Below are positions 1 through 14,900 of a stretch of 64,000 nt of DNA, piece after piece. Position 1 is the stretch's first letter. Each line of letters starts with the position of its first letter. Below the pieces are notes generated by a model that was not told the DNA's origin, searched no databases, and saw nothing but the letters and a program-made list of their open reading frames with translations. The position numbers were made by a program, and so were the translations under genes. Source of the DNA: Tetrahymena elliotti 4EA. Its lineage: Eukaryota; Ciliophora; Oligohymenophorea; Hymenostomatida; Tetrahymenidae. The stretch is taken from NCBI GenBank assembly GCA_000231825.2, contig JH720330.1, positions 655,086-719,085 on the forward strand. Direction: 5' to 3'.

Positions 1-2888
1 CTTACTTAGCTAAATGGCTTGGCCCAAAGCTAAACCTAGTTAAAGAATTTATTCAATATATTTTGAATTAGAATATCATTAACTACACAACAAACTTTAA
101 GATAGCTCAATCAATTTAAGTTAATTTGTAAGAGCAAAATAAAATTATATTTTCTATCGAAAATGATATTTCTGTTTAACTATAAATACTTGAATTACTA
201 CCCGATAGTTCCACATTACCAACAAATAAAGCAAAATTTGTGAATAAAAGTTATCCAAGTGTTCTCATTTTGATTTCATCTGCTTAGGATTAGATAAAGC
301 TTGAAGGAAGTCTTGAAAATATTAATTTGATCTTGAAAAGTGGAATTAAGTATTCAATAAGTGAAGTTTAAAATAGTGATTAAATCTTGGTATAAATGAC
401 TGTTTCTGATGGAGTCAACTATGACTATATTAATACATTTCCTTATAAAGAGTTAATTTTCCTATCTTAGTAATCTTAAGTAACTCTCTCATCTGAAGTT
501 AATTTATAAAAAGACCTAAATTCAAAATATTCTGGTGGGTAAATTTATATATAAGATAATTTTTAATATTAAGTCAGTAACTTAGTATTTTCATGTGTTG
601 ATTCACCTATTTTGTAGTACTCTGCTTAAATTAAATAAAATAATAAATTTGTGAATATTCCCAAAGATTCATGGATTCAATTTTCTCCTACAGATAGAGT
701 TTTCACTGGAAATCCTTCAGCTTCTTATTTTAATGAAATCATAGTTATTTAAGTTAACGCTACTGATGGATACTCATATGCTGTTGATAATTTTACTATT
801 ATCCCTAACAAAATTCCTTTTACATATGCTTTCTAATTTGCTGTTTAGATTTTGGGTCCTTTATTTGGTATACTAGGACTCTATAATTATAAGCATTTGA
901 TTTACAATCTATCTTTTAAAAATTAATACATTTATTCAAAAGATGTTGCCTATGTTGGTGAAGTGTTTAGAAAATAAATTACAATTACTAACAATATTGA
1001 TAAGTAAGCTAAAAAACTCTGGGAATTCTTCAAATAATAAATAGGGGAGAATGAAATTCTAAACTAATTAGCTTAAGAATTGATGAGTGAAACTTCTACC
1101 TCAAGCTATGATTATTATAATCCATAGAATAAAAAAGATGATTTAAAAGATATAGAAGGAGAATTGCAAGTAAATTTTGAAGATGAAGTAATGGTAAAAA
1201 TGTATCCTTATGGAATTAATAATGAAGAAATGGTCATAGTTGATAAAAAATCAAAAAACATTTTCATCGAAAACTCTTAAAGGCTGAGTTATGGTTATAG
1301 AAACAGTAATACCAGGAGATTTGAAAATTCAGGGAATGAAGAAAGCTAAAAATTATACTCCATAGTAAATAATGATTCTATTGATGTTACTTATCGTGAA
1401 AGTAATTAAAATCCATTTAAAAAAAGTACAACTTAAAAGAATAAATCAGAATACCTTGAAAAAAGAAAATCTACTTACTTAAATTTAAATGCTAAATCTA
1501 TTGCTGGGAGTATTAAATAAAATTTATCAGTTTATGATAAAATATCTAGATTACAGCATTTGGAAAATAACAAAAATAAGCCTAAAACTGAGTAATAGAT
1601 TTAAATTTTTAAAGATGGGTAAATTAATATCTCTTAGATACTTAGCTTCATAAAAGAAAAATAGGAATAAGTACCTGAGAAAAAAAGAATTGTGAACTAA
1701 ATGTAATTAAAAACACTTTTAAATTAAAACTCTCTTTTATCATTAGCTATTTTCTGTTATTTAGTTGATTATCTCATACAATAGGATAAAATCACAAAAA
1801 ATATATTTGATTTTATGTAAAGCAAAGCTTGCAAATACTATTTAGAAATAGATTGGTACAAGGCTTATATTGATATTATGCATTCTTTTGAAGACATTCA
1901 TACTAACCCTTATCCTTCATTTTAAATCAACTAAAAAACATTTAAAGCATCCTTAAGAGAAATTTTTAAGTCACTATCAAAACACTATTATGATCCTTTA
2001 ACTAAATATCCAAAAGAAATAAAGTTTTGCTAGTGTTTACTTATAGAGGCAATAAAATCAAGGGCTATAGGATTTTCTTAGAAGTCTACTTAATTTTTGC
2101 AAGTCACCCAAGGAGAAAGTTTGCACACATTTAACCATTTGATTCACTCAATTATTGCATTTGAAAAGAATAACGATATACCTTGTTGTTTTGGTATCTA
2201 TAAATGCCTAGATATACATTACATTGAAAAAGGTTTAAAAGATAATGAAAAGCTACCATCCTGGATTCAATCTATTGACTTAATAAATGGAGCAATTTTG
2301 ATTAGTGGCATTCCAGAAAAGAAAGATATTGGAAGTATAATAATAAAAGTGATAGATAATGAATAATTTATTGTTAGGAGCTTTTAAATTTAAATTATTT
2401 AAAAATAATCAGAGTATGCTTAGCAAAATGACTAGAGTTATTTTTTGAATGATTAGAATGAATCTTAAAAATAAAATTAATAAGGTGATTAAAATAGTTA
2501 GTAAATCGATTTACAATTCACCAATCAAGCAATTAAATAAAAAAAAATTTCTACATTTGGTTTAAGTGCAGGTTAACATATTGAGTCATAGTAAAATTAA
2601 TCTGGGGCTTCAAATGTAAATGATTAATAAAAGGAAGAAAATATTGCCTCTTTTTCTAAAAATAATGACAATAAATTTATGGATTTGAATTACTAACCTG
2701 ATTAATAAGATGTTGAAGAAAAGTAAAACCTTAATAAAAGCCTGTATATTGAAAATAAAAATTAAGGAGTTTCTGAATAATATTAAAATAAATCTACATA
2801 ATAAATTGAAGGCATTTAAGACTAAAGTTTCATAGATTAGTTTGATCAGAGCAAATTAGGTATATTTAAAGAGAAATCAGTTAATTGA
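1..2888 (+). CDS. Membrane protein of the LVIVD/Ig-like family, 3' part (partial)
   Basis: This is the 3' end of a gene that starts before the window; 961 residues are visible, read in one frame from base 3 to a TGA at 2886-2888 with TAA/TAG as Gln and no intron seen. The sequence aligns throughout with the C-terminal half of the next gene (from about 7547 onward), so the two are tandem paralogs. Visible parts are an Ig-like/cadherin-like beta-rich segment, one hydrophobic span (FAVQILGPLFGILGLYNYK region, about bases 828-890) and a long cytoplasmic-looking tail. The tail ends in a low-complexity Gln/Asn-rich stretch and closes with SFIDQFDQSKLGI, almost identical in the paralog. Function is unknown; a surface receptor or adhesion role is only inferred from architecture. 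Confidence 0.82.
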
Positions 2889-4808
2889 AAATTTTACAAA
2901 TTAAAGTTAATATATTTTACTAATAAGTGTATTTACATAACCATTCTTTTAGTAGTGGGTAATATTGAAATATATGTCCTTCAGTTTATGAGAAAAATAA
3001 TTAATAAAATCTATTGTATTATTAGGTATTTTAATACATTTTTTTGAAGTTTAAAAAGCACTTTTTTCATATATCAAAATGAAATAAAATAATTATAAAA
3101 ACTTTAGTAAAAATTAATTTTGTATGAGGTTTTATTCTGATTATTTTATCAGTACAAAAAAAAAATATGCCTCATTTTTATTTATAAAAAAATGAAAGCT
3201 TTCTCATTTTAAGAAAAAAGAATTCATATTTTGTCAATTAAAACTCTATTTATATTAGGTATCATGAAACAAAAATAAATAAAATTAAAAAATGTTTAGT
3301 AAGATGATAAAAGCTTAATAAAAAAAAAGAACTCAAAAATATTAATAATGGTTGAGATATGTTTATTAGAAAAAAAATTAGAGATTATTTATTTGAAGAT
3401 AGCAAAGAGAAGTGATGGGGAAATAATCAAATAGGAGTGATTAATTTAGAAAAAATAAAAAAATAGTATTGAAAAAATTTGTTTATTTACGTGATAAAAC
3501 TTAATATTTAGAAAAGAAACTCAAAAATTTGAAGACTGATTGATTGATATATGTTTAATACAGAAAAAAATTTAGGGATTATTTATTAGAAATTAGCAAA
3601 GAGAAATGAAATTCAGGGAAATGACAAATGGATATGATTAATTTGGACAAAATAAAAAATTGGCAAATAATATATTACTAATTTGCTTTTAGCAGAATAT
3701 GATAAATAAACAAACTAGATCTTTACTTTTTAATATTATTAAGATCAGAATATAATAAATCAATAATAACTAATTTAATAATGATGAGAGATAATAAAAT
3801 TTCAAGTGGAAAATATAAATTAGATTAAAATTTTAACTTTCTTTAAAAATTGCAATTAAAAGCTTTCTTATTTAATATCGCTCATTTTTATAAAAATTCT
3901 TCATAAATTAAAGATTAAACTTTTATTTTATGTATTATTGTTTTGAATGAGATAAAATTTAAAAATATTTTTGCTAAAAAAATTACTTACTCTGCGAAGA
4001 ATAATTAGAGTATTTAAATAACTAAAATAACAGATTTATTTCTTAAAAAAGTATTTCTTTATTTAAATTTTAATTCAAAGGAATAAAAAATTAATATTTT
4101 TTAAAATAAGATAGATAACGACTTGCTCTAGTTGTATATTCTTTTATATTCGAAAATATTAAAGGAGTTTCTAACTGATTAATTATACTTTTTTAATCAA
4201 TAAATGATTACTTTTAAATCAATTATTTTTCTCAATTTAAATAATTGTTTATTTTCTAAACCTGAATAAGCCAAAACACCAAGACTATTTATTCATTTGA
4301 ACACAATGAAGTATATATATTTACATCATAAATTAAATAATGTTGAATATTGTATTTATTTAATAAAAAAAATTGTAAAATAATTTTAAAGTTGAAAATA
4401 TAAAAATGCATCTCTTAAGTTTTCAAAATAATTTTATGTGTGCTTAAAAATATTACACAAATTATTTACATTAACAAAAAAATAAATAATTGTTACAGTT
4501 TTTAAAAATTTATTATTTACTTTGTTTTTCTTTTAAGTAAATGTAAATTTTTATCCACTAGTAGAGTATATCACATTTACTGAATCAATAAATAAAATTT
4601 AAATAACAACTTTATTTTACATGTCTATTTAAAATTATTAGTTTTCAATTTACATACAACTACAAAAACAACGAGAGGAGATAAATCGTTTATGTACTAT
4701 TAAATTAATGAGCTTATTTTTTAATAAATTATTGAAAAAAAAAGTAAACAACATTAATCAAAACTAATATCTCCAAAATATAAAATAGTAGTAATTCTTT
4801 TGAAGAAA
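2889..4808. other. Intergenic spacer between the two paralogs
   Basis: A+T-rich spacer with stops in all frames and no codon pattern like the neighbours. It holds a degenerate direct repeat (3303-3660, listed separately) and, at its right end, the promoter/5' leader of the next gene. No RNA gene was seen. Confidence 0.6.
3303..3660. repeat. Degenerate tandem direct repeat, two units of about 180 bp
   Basis: Unit 1 (about 3303-3468) and unit 2 (about 3490-3660) share ordered blocks: GATAAAA.CTTAAT, then AACTCAAAAAT, GATATGTTTA, AGAAAAAAATTTAGGGATTA or its variant, TAGCAAAGAGAA and GATTAATTT. Similarity is clear but diverged. It lies downstream of the truncated paralog. Confidence 0.6.
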
Positions 4809-7800
4809 ATGGCACTTATTATCACATTATGCTATTTCTTTAGTTTAATTCCCATTATGCTGACTTACATTCTGAATCCAGAAGAAGAAAGCAAAGTTCC
4901 TGTTTTTCAGCCAGTTGCATCATTAACAATAGAAATAGCTAAGATTTGCGATGGAGGTGAAACAGATAAATTATTTCCCTTCACTTAATAATCTAAAAAT
5001 TATGTAGCACTTAGTATGACTGTTTGCGGTTTTTACATTTATGATATTACTCACTTAGGTAATCCTTAGATTGTTTTTCAGAATATTCTTTCACCTAATG
5101 GAAAAACAAAAGGTATTACTTACAGTAATATAACTTAGTACTTATGGGTCACACATTCTTCAGGATAGTTTTTTGGGATAGATACTACAATTCTACCTTT
5201 TAGTATTACTGTAAGTGGTGCCTCAAAAGGAAATTTGGCTATAAATAAGGTAATATTATGGCCACAAGATAACAATATAATTTTTTTGATGTGTTATTCT
5301 TAATTTTAAATTTTTGATTTTAGGTAGCCTTCTTAGGGCTTATAATATCTACAATAAGTAGGTGTGAATGGATTAAACACTCAGTAAATTTAATTTGTTA
5401 GATAAAATTAATTTGCTTTAGTAACAGTATCTAATGTAGGTGTATAGTTTTATAAAGTTAACAATGGAAATGACATAGAAAATATTTCTTTTAGCTACTC
5501 ATGTGTTTTGAGACCTAAAATTTATGATGTAATGAATTTCTAGCTTCTCGATGAGAATACGATATTAATCATGATGCAATTTAGAGGTATCTTCCTTTAT
5601 GATATCAAAAACTATTTAGATTAAGATGGATAAGTTTGTCAGTTATCATTATTTAAGTAGATTACAACTACTCCTACCTAAGGTTTAGGAGGATAATTGT
5701 ATCTTTCTAAAGATAAAAAGTACCTCTATAGCTAATTTAGATCTATTGGTGCTAGAATATATGATATATCATAAAAAACATTTTAAATTGTTTAAAATAT
5801 ATTTGTGGATTAAAGTTGTAATGATATAACTTTAAATAGTTCAGAAGATCTCCTTTTCTACACAAATTCATTAGTATTGGCAATATTTGAAAGGACAACA
5901 CCTAATTTTAACAGAGAAGTCCCAAACTTGTTATTGAATACATTTTAAATTGCTACATATAACTTTTACAAAGAGGATGTTAAATTAGGTAATTATGATA
6001 TCTATTGCCTTTACAATGAAGACAAGCAGTAACTTTATTTAGCAAGAGCAGATTATGGAGTTGCCGCTATGAAATACTCAGGCTAAGGTATTTTAGAAAG
6101 CGAATCATTTGTATACAGATAAGTGAATTCCCTGGCTCCATCAAGCAGAATTACCTTTCTTTCAGATAAAAACACAGCTTATGTAACTCGTATAAGTAAG
6201 GGGATTTCAATAATTGATTTTACTGATCCTACTTCTCCTGTAATATTAAAAGAAAATATCACAATGAATTCTCCTTATGTTGCTTATGCTTCTGTTGATT
6301 TTTTTCAAAACTTTTAATATGGGTTATTAGCTAATTATATAAATGGTTATATAATATCTATTGCAGACCCATTAAACCCTAAGATACTAAGTGCAATGGA
6401 TACACTTAAATATACTCAAGGACATACTTCTTTTTCTAAATTCATATTTTCCAAAGATAATAAGTATGCATTTTTGATACTGACAACATTTGGTATACTT
6501 ACTTCCAATATTACAGACCCTTTAAAGCCTTAAATAATTTCGGCTTATTCTTCACATGGCTGTTCAACTTTTGTGTAAATTACCATTTTAATTTCCCATA
6601 GCTATTTCAATTATGTTCTTTTTTTCATTCTTTTGACATTTTTTAAATTCTCACATTTTATTAAATTCATAAAAAATTGAAGATTACATTTTTATTTTTA
6701 AATAATAGATTATTTTAAGATGAACAACATGGAGTGATAGGAGCTACTTATGAAGGTGTTATAATAGTAAAAATAAATGATGATAAATCTTTGAAGAAGG
6801 TATCTCAGTTAAAGATTACTGGTTCTATCTAAAATTTGCAAATGATGTCAAATGATAAATATATTTTGGCATCAACCTATGAATTCTCTACAATTATTTT
6901 AATAAATATTGTAGATATATTAAATCCTACTCTTGTTCAATCTATTGGAAGTTTAGGTGCTTTTGCTTATTATAGCATATGTCTTTCTCGTGATAGTTCT
7001 TAAGTATTTATTACTGGCTAATATTATCTGACTCTTCTTACTCTTTAAAATTAAATTATTTTGCATACACAAATCTATGAATTGAAAAGTTTATCTAATT
7101 CAAAAGATTATACTAAACAAGTTATGGATAAAGGATAATCTCTACGAGTTGGACAGCTAATTGAGATGCATTTAACTCCTATTTATTAAAATTAGGGTAT
7201 TTTAGTACGCGGTGCTTAGTATTATTTCAAAAATGTGCTCTAGCCATTACCTTTTTGGATGACATTTTAGCCTAGCTCATAAATTTTGAGTTTGAGTATT
7301 AGTAAAGATTCCCTTCAAAAAAATAGTCAAGGTTAATATGTTGAAACAATTTAGCAAGTTGTTTTCTAGACCTATCAGCAAGTAGATGACTCTGCATTCA
7401 TAAACAATTATTTGTAAATTGATAATAAAGACTCTATAGCTATCAAGAATGCATGTATGGTCACTGGTTATATAGATGACAGTGGATTTATATAGCCTTC
7501 TTACACACCTTCTTAAATGCTGAGTTTTGGAGTTAATGAAAATATCTACCTATAAAAATGGGTTGGACCTAAATTATATCTTGTCAAGTAATTCATCCAA
7601 TATATCCTTAATTAGAATATCATAAACTACACCACAAACTTTAAGATATCTTAATCGATTCAAGTAAACTTTTAAGATAAGGAGAAAATTATATTTACAA
7701 TTTAAAGTGATATCACTGTTTAATTGCAAATGTTAGAAGTACTTTCTGATGGCTCTAAGATACCAACAACTAAGGCAAGGTTTGTGAATAAAAGTTATCC

Positions 7801-10456
7801 AAGTGTTCTTATTTTGATTTCATCTATTTAGGATTAGATAAAGATTGAAGGAAGTCTAGAAAATATTAACTTAATTTTAAAAAATGGAATTAAATATTCA
7901 GTTGGATAACTTAGCTCAGAGGATAAAATATTAGTTTAAATGACAGTTTCTGATCGCGTGAATTACGATTATGGCAATACACTTCCATTATAAGATTTAA
8001 TTTTCTTATCGTTATAAGCTCCCATTACTATTTCATCAGAACTAAATTTACAAAAAGATTTAAACTCTAAATATTCTGGAGGTTAAATTTTTATCATCGA
8101 TAATTTTCAATACTAAATCAGTAACCTTGTATTTACTTGTGTCGATTCTCCGGTATTGTAATACTCAGCCTAAATAAAATAAGGTAATCAGTTTGTGAAT
8201 ATTCCCAAAGATTCATGGATTTAATTTTCTCCAACTGACAGAGTTTTCTCTGGAAATCCTGCTGCTTCTTAATTTAATGAATATATAGTAATTCAAGTCA
8301 ATGCTACTGATGGTTATTCATTCAAAGTTGATTAAATTACAATAATCCCTAACAGAGTTCCTTTTGCATATGCTTTCTAGCTTGCTATTCAGATATTAGG
8401 TCCTCTATTTGGCTTACTTGGGTTTTATAAATATAAGCACTTAATCTATAATTTATCTTTTAAGAACCAATACATTTATTCTAAAGATGTGGCTTATGTT
8501 GGAGAAGCCTATAGAAAATAAATTACTATTACTAATAATGTTGGTAAGTAAGCTAAATAACTTTGGGAATTCTTCAAATATAAATTAGGAGAGAGTGAAA
8601 TTATGTATTAACTATCATAAGAATTGATGAGTGAAACTTCTGCTTCAAGCTATTAATACTTTAGTGCTCAAAATCAAAAAGACTATTTAAAAGACATAGA
8701 AGGAGATCAAATATTGAGTTTTGAAGAAGAAGTAATGATAAAAATGTATCCATACGGAATTAATAACGATGAAATGGTGATAGTTGATAAAAAATCTAAA
8801 AACATTTTCTTAGAAAACTCTTAAAGACTTAGCTATTGTCTTAAAAGTAGTAATGTCAAGAGAATTGAAAATTAAGCCAATGAAGAAAGCTAAAGAATTT
8901 AATATTCTACAATAAACAATGACTCCATTGATATTACACAACGTGAAAGTTATTAAAATGCTCAAAAACAAACTACACAATTAAAATAAGACAATAATTA
9001 AAAAAGAAGATCCGTATTAAATAACATAAGTGCAAAAGCTATTGCTAGCAATATTAAATAAAATATATCTATGTATGATAAAATTTTTAGATTGCAACAT
9101 TTGGAAAATAATAAAGACCTCAAAAACTAGATGGAAGAAAAAATAAAAATTTTCAAAGATGGATCTATTAACATATCTGAAATTCTAAGCTTCATAAAAG
9201 AAAATTAAGAATAACTCCCTGAAAAAAAGAGAATTGTCAATATGATATAACTATAAACTCTTTAAAACAAAAATTCTCTCTTGTCATAAGCAATTTACTG
9301 TTATTTAGTTGATTATCTCATACAATAGGATAAAATCACAAAGAACTTATTTGACTTTATGTAAAGCAAAGCTTGCAAATACTATTTAGAGATTGATTGG
9401 TACAAGGCTTATATTGATATTATGCATAATTTTGAAGATATTCATACTAACCCTTATCCACAATTCTAGATTAACTAAAAAACTTTGAGAGCTTCATTAA
9501 AAGAGATCTTTAGGTCTTTATCTAGATACTATTAAGATCCATTAACTAAAAGCCCAAAAGAAATAAAGTTTTGTTTGAGTTTACTGGTTGAGGCTATTAA
9601 ATCGAGAGCAATAGGATTTTCACATAAATCTACCCAATTTTTGTAATAAACTCAAGGAGAAAGTTTACACACGTTTAATCATCTCATTTAGTCAATTAAG
9701 GCATTTGAAAAGAATAAAGATATATCATGTTGTATAAGCATTCATAAATGCCTAGATATATAGTACATAGAAAAAGGTTTGACTGATAATGAAAAACTAC
9801 CATCTTGGATTCATTCTATTGACTTAATCAATGGAGCAATCCTGATTAGTGGCGTCCCAGAAAAGAAAGATATTGGAAGTATAATTATAAAAGTAATCGA
9901 CAACGAATTATTTATAATTAGGAGCTTTTAAATTTAAATTATTTAAAAATAATCTGAATGTGCTGAACCAACTGCTCAAGCCTTTTTTTAAAATGATTAG
10001 AATGACTAACAGAGTTAACTTTAATTTTAAAATAATCAAGCGAATTTAAATACATCATAAATTGATTTATAATTGGCTAGTTAAAGAATGAAATCACAAA
10101 AGATATCAGTATTTGGTAAAAGTGCAATAGAATTATAATAAAATTAAATATTTTATTTAGATGGAAATGGGTAATGTAATGATGAAAATAATCCATCTTT
10201 TTCAAAAAGTAATGATAATACCTTCATAGATTTTAATAATTAAACCATTAAGAATTAAGAAGAAAAAGAAGAATCAATGAATGAAAAAATAGCCACAAAA
10301 AGTCCAGATGTACCCAGCTTAGATCATACAGAATTGTATTAAACTAAATCTGCTTAATAAATTGAAAATAAACCTGAGTAAGTACAAGCATAAGATCAAA
10401 GTTTCATTGATTAATTTGATTAAAGTAAATTAGGTATAAATAAAAATGATAATTGA
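4809..10456 (+). CDS. LVIVD-repeat beta-propeller / Ig-like transmembrane protein
   Basis: Two exons, 4809-6574 and 6709-10456 (intron 6575-6708, GTAAAT..AATAG), give 1837 residues ending in TGA. Residues 1-22 are a hydrophobic signal sequence or anchor (MALIITLCYFFSLIPIML). Residues about 60-720 carry repeated units around motifs such as DITHLGNPQIV, DFTDPTSPVIL, ADPLNPKIL and NIVDILNPTLV, the hallmark of LVIVD propeller repeats. An Ig/cadherin-like beta segment follows, then a membrane span near residues 1140-1165 and a tail of about 670 residues rich in Gln/Asn. I infer an outer propeller domain and an inner tail. The previous gene is a tandem paralog. ATG 4809 is the first ATG of the open frame and heads the hydrophobic stretch. 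Ligand and role are unknown. Confidence 0.85.
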
Positions 10457-11909
10457 TGACCAAAAAATAAATTTTAAATTGAAGATATTGTGAAATCAAT
10501 AAAAACAAATTTATATTTTAAAATAAGTGAAATTTAGTCTAATTTAGAAATAATAATTTATTAACTAGATGATAAATATATTTTAAAATAAATAGATCTC
10601 CTATTTATCTTAACAAAAATAATGGCTGATTTAAGTATGAGCAGTCACAGCTACTTATTCTTCTTATTTTTTAATTGTTAACTTTTGTTTTGTTAATGTC
10701 TTTGGCTTTTTATTTTATGATAAAATATTTTGTGTATGTAGAATTTGATAAATTTAGGACCTATATTTTTAGAAACATTTTTTTTAAATGAGAATTTTAA
10801 AAAATTTAAAAAACAACTCAAGTCTTTTTTATGATGAGGATTACAATAACTTTTTATAGATCAGAAATTAAACGAATTAATTTTCTTTTTGATTAATATT
10901 TTTTTGGAATATGTTTTCTAAAGAAAAAAATATTTGAAAATGCTGTTTGCTGCTAACTGTTAACAAAAAATTAGTTAAACAGCCCAGCTAATTTTTTTTT
11001 CTTTTATCATAATAAAAATTATTTTCAGTTTTTAATCATAAATTTTAAGTTTGGATTGTTGGAGATTTTTATGAAATGAAAAATAAAAAATCGCTTATTT
11101 TCACATATTACCTGCCTTATTCTTTAAAAAGTATACTAGAATTATTATTTTATATGGATAATTTATTTCTATTTCTAATTAAAGTAAAAAAATAAAAAAG
11201 TTTGCAATGATCTAAAAAATAAAAATTATTTTAGAGAAACCTTTACTAATTGATAATAAATTTATGAAGAAAAAAGCAAATTTAAAAATACTTATTTTAT
11301 TAATTTAGGCGAATTTTAGATACTTTTTTACTAAATGAAATAATATCCAATCAATTTATTAAATCACCAATATTATGTTTATAAATGTAAGAAAAATTAT
11401 CTATCTATCTCATGCTAAAAACTATTAGCACATAGAGATTATTGGATAGTTTTATTTGCAAAACATAAGCGTTCTTGAATGACTGACTCTAACAAATAAT
11501 CAAAATTTTACTGTATGAATGTTTCATTTATAATTAATTTGTTAAGAATTACAAATGATTTGATTATTTTATGTTTTGTATGATTGTAGTTATTTAGTTT
11601 TCTTTATTCCTTTATATTTTTGTTTTTGTAAAGTAAACAATCTAAATTACAAAAAGCTTGAAATAAATTCATTAGAAAGATAGATAAATATTAACAAATG
11701 ATAGAATAATATAGCAATATAGAGTCAGGAGATGGCTTTATTTATTAAATATTTAAGAGTCTATGGAAAGTTGATTCAGTATTAAAAAAAAGTATTTGTT
11801 ATTGAAGAATTTTATGCTTCATATTTAAAAAATTATTTTTTTACTCAAACTCATAATCATAATTTTTTGACAAATCCATTAATGAATATTTTTAAATTCA
11901 ATTTTAGTC
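10457..11909. other. Intergenic region
   Basis: A+T-rich with no long frame free of TGA. A 32-codon open frame at 10622-10720 (MADLSMSSHSYLFF start) has slightly higher G+C but no support beyond that. An in-frame TGA at 11883 precedes the start of the next gene. Confidence 0.5.
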
Positions 11910-14900
11910 ATGCCTATAAATATTCCAGATACAATCATGTTCTAAAATGGAGGAATTTATTCATGGTATTTCTCTATGGACAGTCAAGTTTATTTTAAGA
12001 AAAAGCAAAATCTTGAGAAAGAGTAGATTTTGTAAAAGTTTAGTACTAATATTCCACCTTGTGGTATTGTAGCAGTATGGATTTATAAGCAAGAGATACA
12101 AAATGTAAGATAGAAGGGAGATTAGCAATATAGTCACTCACATAATTCATCAACAAAATATAAATACAGCAGCTAAGAGAATTTTTCTCCTAAAAAATCG
12201 TTCTCAGACATGAGTTCGAAGGAAATTAACTCAATTAATACTAGCAAGTTAATTTATTAATATATGAATTTAGAATAGCTGAGTAAATAAATTGTTAGCT
12301 TTAGAAAATACATTCAAATTAATTCAAAAACCTTATATTTTAGATGAGTTTCTCATAAAAGCAAGGCCAGGAGAAATGATTGATGGCATTCTCTAAAAAT
12401 TCATCTAGTCCAAAGGAGATAATAACTGTAAACAATTATAAAATGAATGAAAGTATTACCATTAAATAAAAATACTTCATTTAGTTATTTTATATTGAAA
12501 TAAATTAAATAAAAATTAATAGCTGTGATTTAAGTTACATGGAATAAAGAGTTTTATCTGTCTTAGAAAATATCCAACCCAAATAACATTAACGACATAA
12601 ATCTTGATACATATTAGAGAGTTGTTACTTTTGAATCTGACAATTAGTCTATCACCACTGATTTAAAGGGGCATGCAATAAACTCTTATTTTCAATCAAA
12701 AATATAAGAAATTGTAAAGCATGTCGAAAATACTTATGAAAAACCAATTACCATATCTCTTTTTAAAGGTATTTTTAAAATTGATCCTAAAGGAAAAATA
12801 TGGTTTCTCTAATGCAAAACTTTATCAGTTTATCAAAAAATGAATTAAGACTTTAAAGCTTTAAAAGAATTTTCCAGGAGTTTGCCATTTATAGAAACAG
12901 ATGTAAATAAAAATATTTTAAAATAACAAAAAAATTCCAATTAAATAGTTTATTCCAATTTAAAAATATTTTTTTTATAGCTTTTCGGCTAATTAGGAGT
13001 CTTTTTTTAATACATTTTATTTATTGCTTCTAAATATTTCTAATCAAATAGATACCAAGTCACATAAGTAAGGTTAAGAGTGCTATTGGAAAGGGTATTG
13101 ATCTATAGTCAAAAGCGAAATGCAAGAAATGTCTTGAAGAAGTAGAAATGAATGGGATGTATATGGTAGAGTATGATCATATAATTAAAAGTTGGTAGTT
13201 TGATCATGTTGGTGAAAAAGAAAAGAAAAAAGAACAAAGTGAATAAAAATATTTAGAAGAAAGGGAGAAATTAGAAAAAATGTATAAACTATTAGACAAA
13301 CTTGACTTAGATGTTCCATAAGATTTTCCAAAAATAACAGATTAAGATGAAAAAAGATTTGAAGTAAATCCTAACTATATTATTCCTAGAGTAATTAGAA
13401 ACTAAGAACCAGACCTATTAGAAGAATAATATCTATCTTTAGTCAATAACCCTGGTTTCCGTTCAAGAATAGTTCTTATCTGTGAAAACTGCTGTCTTCA
13501 TATTATGAATAGCATAAATTGGAAAGAAAACCCATCAAAGCTCAAAATAAAAGCCTTAAATGATAAAAAGTATTTTGGTGTAGGAGAGTTGAAACCAGAA
13601 ACAATTATAGCTAGATACAATGTAAATTTTATTTAAAAAAGCCTCAACAATTTTGGTTAAAACATAAAAGTTTAAACATTTTTCAAATAAAATAGAGAAA
13701 AAATATTTTATCTTTTTATTCAAATTAATAGAAAACAAGAAAGCAAGTAGAATTAAAAAAGATCTTTGAGGAAGAGCTTAATCCTAACTCAGTAAATAAG
13801 GAGATTATGATGAGATTTAAGAGAATGGAAGTTAATTCAAACCCACCAGAAGCAAGAACTGACTTCCCTTTAAAAATGACTGATATCTTTAGTAGAACAG
13901 GAATTAAATAAAACAGAAGACACTAAAATTACTTATCAGGTCTAGGAATTTCTGAGACTAATTTATACTAATCTAAATAGGCAGAATCAAAGGAGTAGAA
14001 ATTATCTTTTCTATCAAATCCACCTCAATTCAATACACCCTCAACAATATTTGATGTATTTAAAAAGCTTTAAAACATGAAAATCAATAATTATTATTTT
14101 TTCTTAAAAAAGGAATAGGCAAATTCTAAAATGAGTTATGTTAATACAAGTTAATTTGCTCAAAAAAACTCAGTAAGTACTTGTTGTCTTAGTCCTTAGT
14201 CTGCTGTAGGTATCATACATGATAATGGAGTATTTAACGAGTCTATGAAAATCTATGCCAAAACTCTAAGTAGGAATAGCCTTCAAAAATTCTTAATTCC
14301 AATAGAAAACAGAGTTAAACTCTAAAAAGAAAAGGAGTAAAGTCAATCAAAAATAATTAAAGCCAAGATGAAATAAAATAACTTCAGCACTCAAGAAAAT
14401 AATGAATCTACTTTAACTCAGAATCTTAAACCTTTGAAGCATGTTTCTTTACACAAACTTCCAATTTCAAATAAAATAGTAACTAATCAAACTCAACCAG
14501 GTACTCTTCAGATTTTAACAGATAGATGCCCAACTTCTGAATATTATGAATCTATTTTAACTTCAAGAAGTAAAGAGAAAAAAGAAAATCCTTTCAAGTA
14601 AATCAGTGAAATGACTCTAAAATAATAAAAAAGAATTTAAAATATATCTTGCTCAGAAATAACTACAAAAGTAAGTGAAACTCAACCAAAAATGTAAGAA
14701 TCTCAATAAAAAGCTGATACTCAAACAACAAAGGAGCAGTAATTGCTGTTAAAATAATTAGAATCAAGCCAAAAAATACTAGATTCAATCGTAAAGTAGC
14801 ACGAATCAGATGCAGAAGATTCTGAAAAATTATAAAAATTAAAATTAAAATAGAAACAATAAGTTAAAAAACCTTTTGCCAATTTTCATAATAATTTCTA

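Noticed and set aside
13556..13738. Minus-strand open frame of 60 codons
   Set aside because: It overlaps the end of an exon and an intron of the plus-strand gene at 11910-15015 and has an A+T-driven composition.
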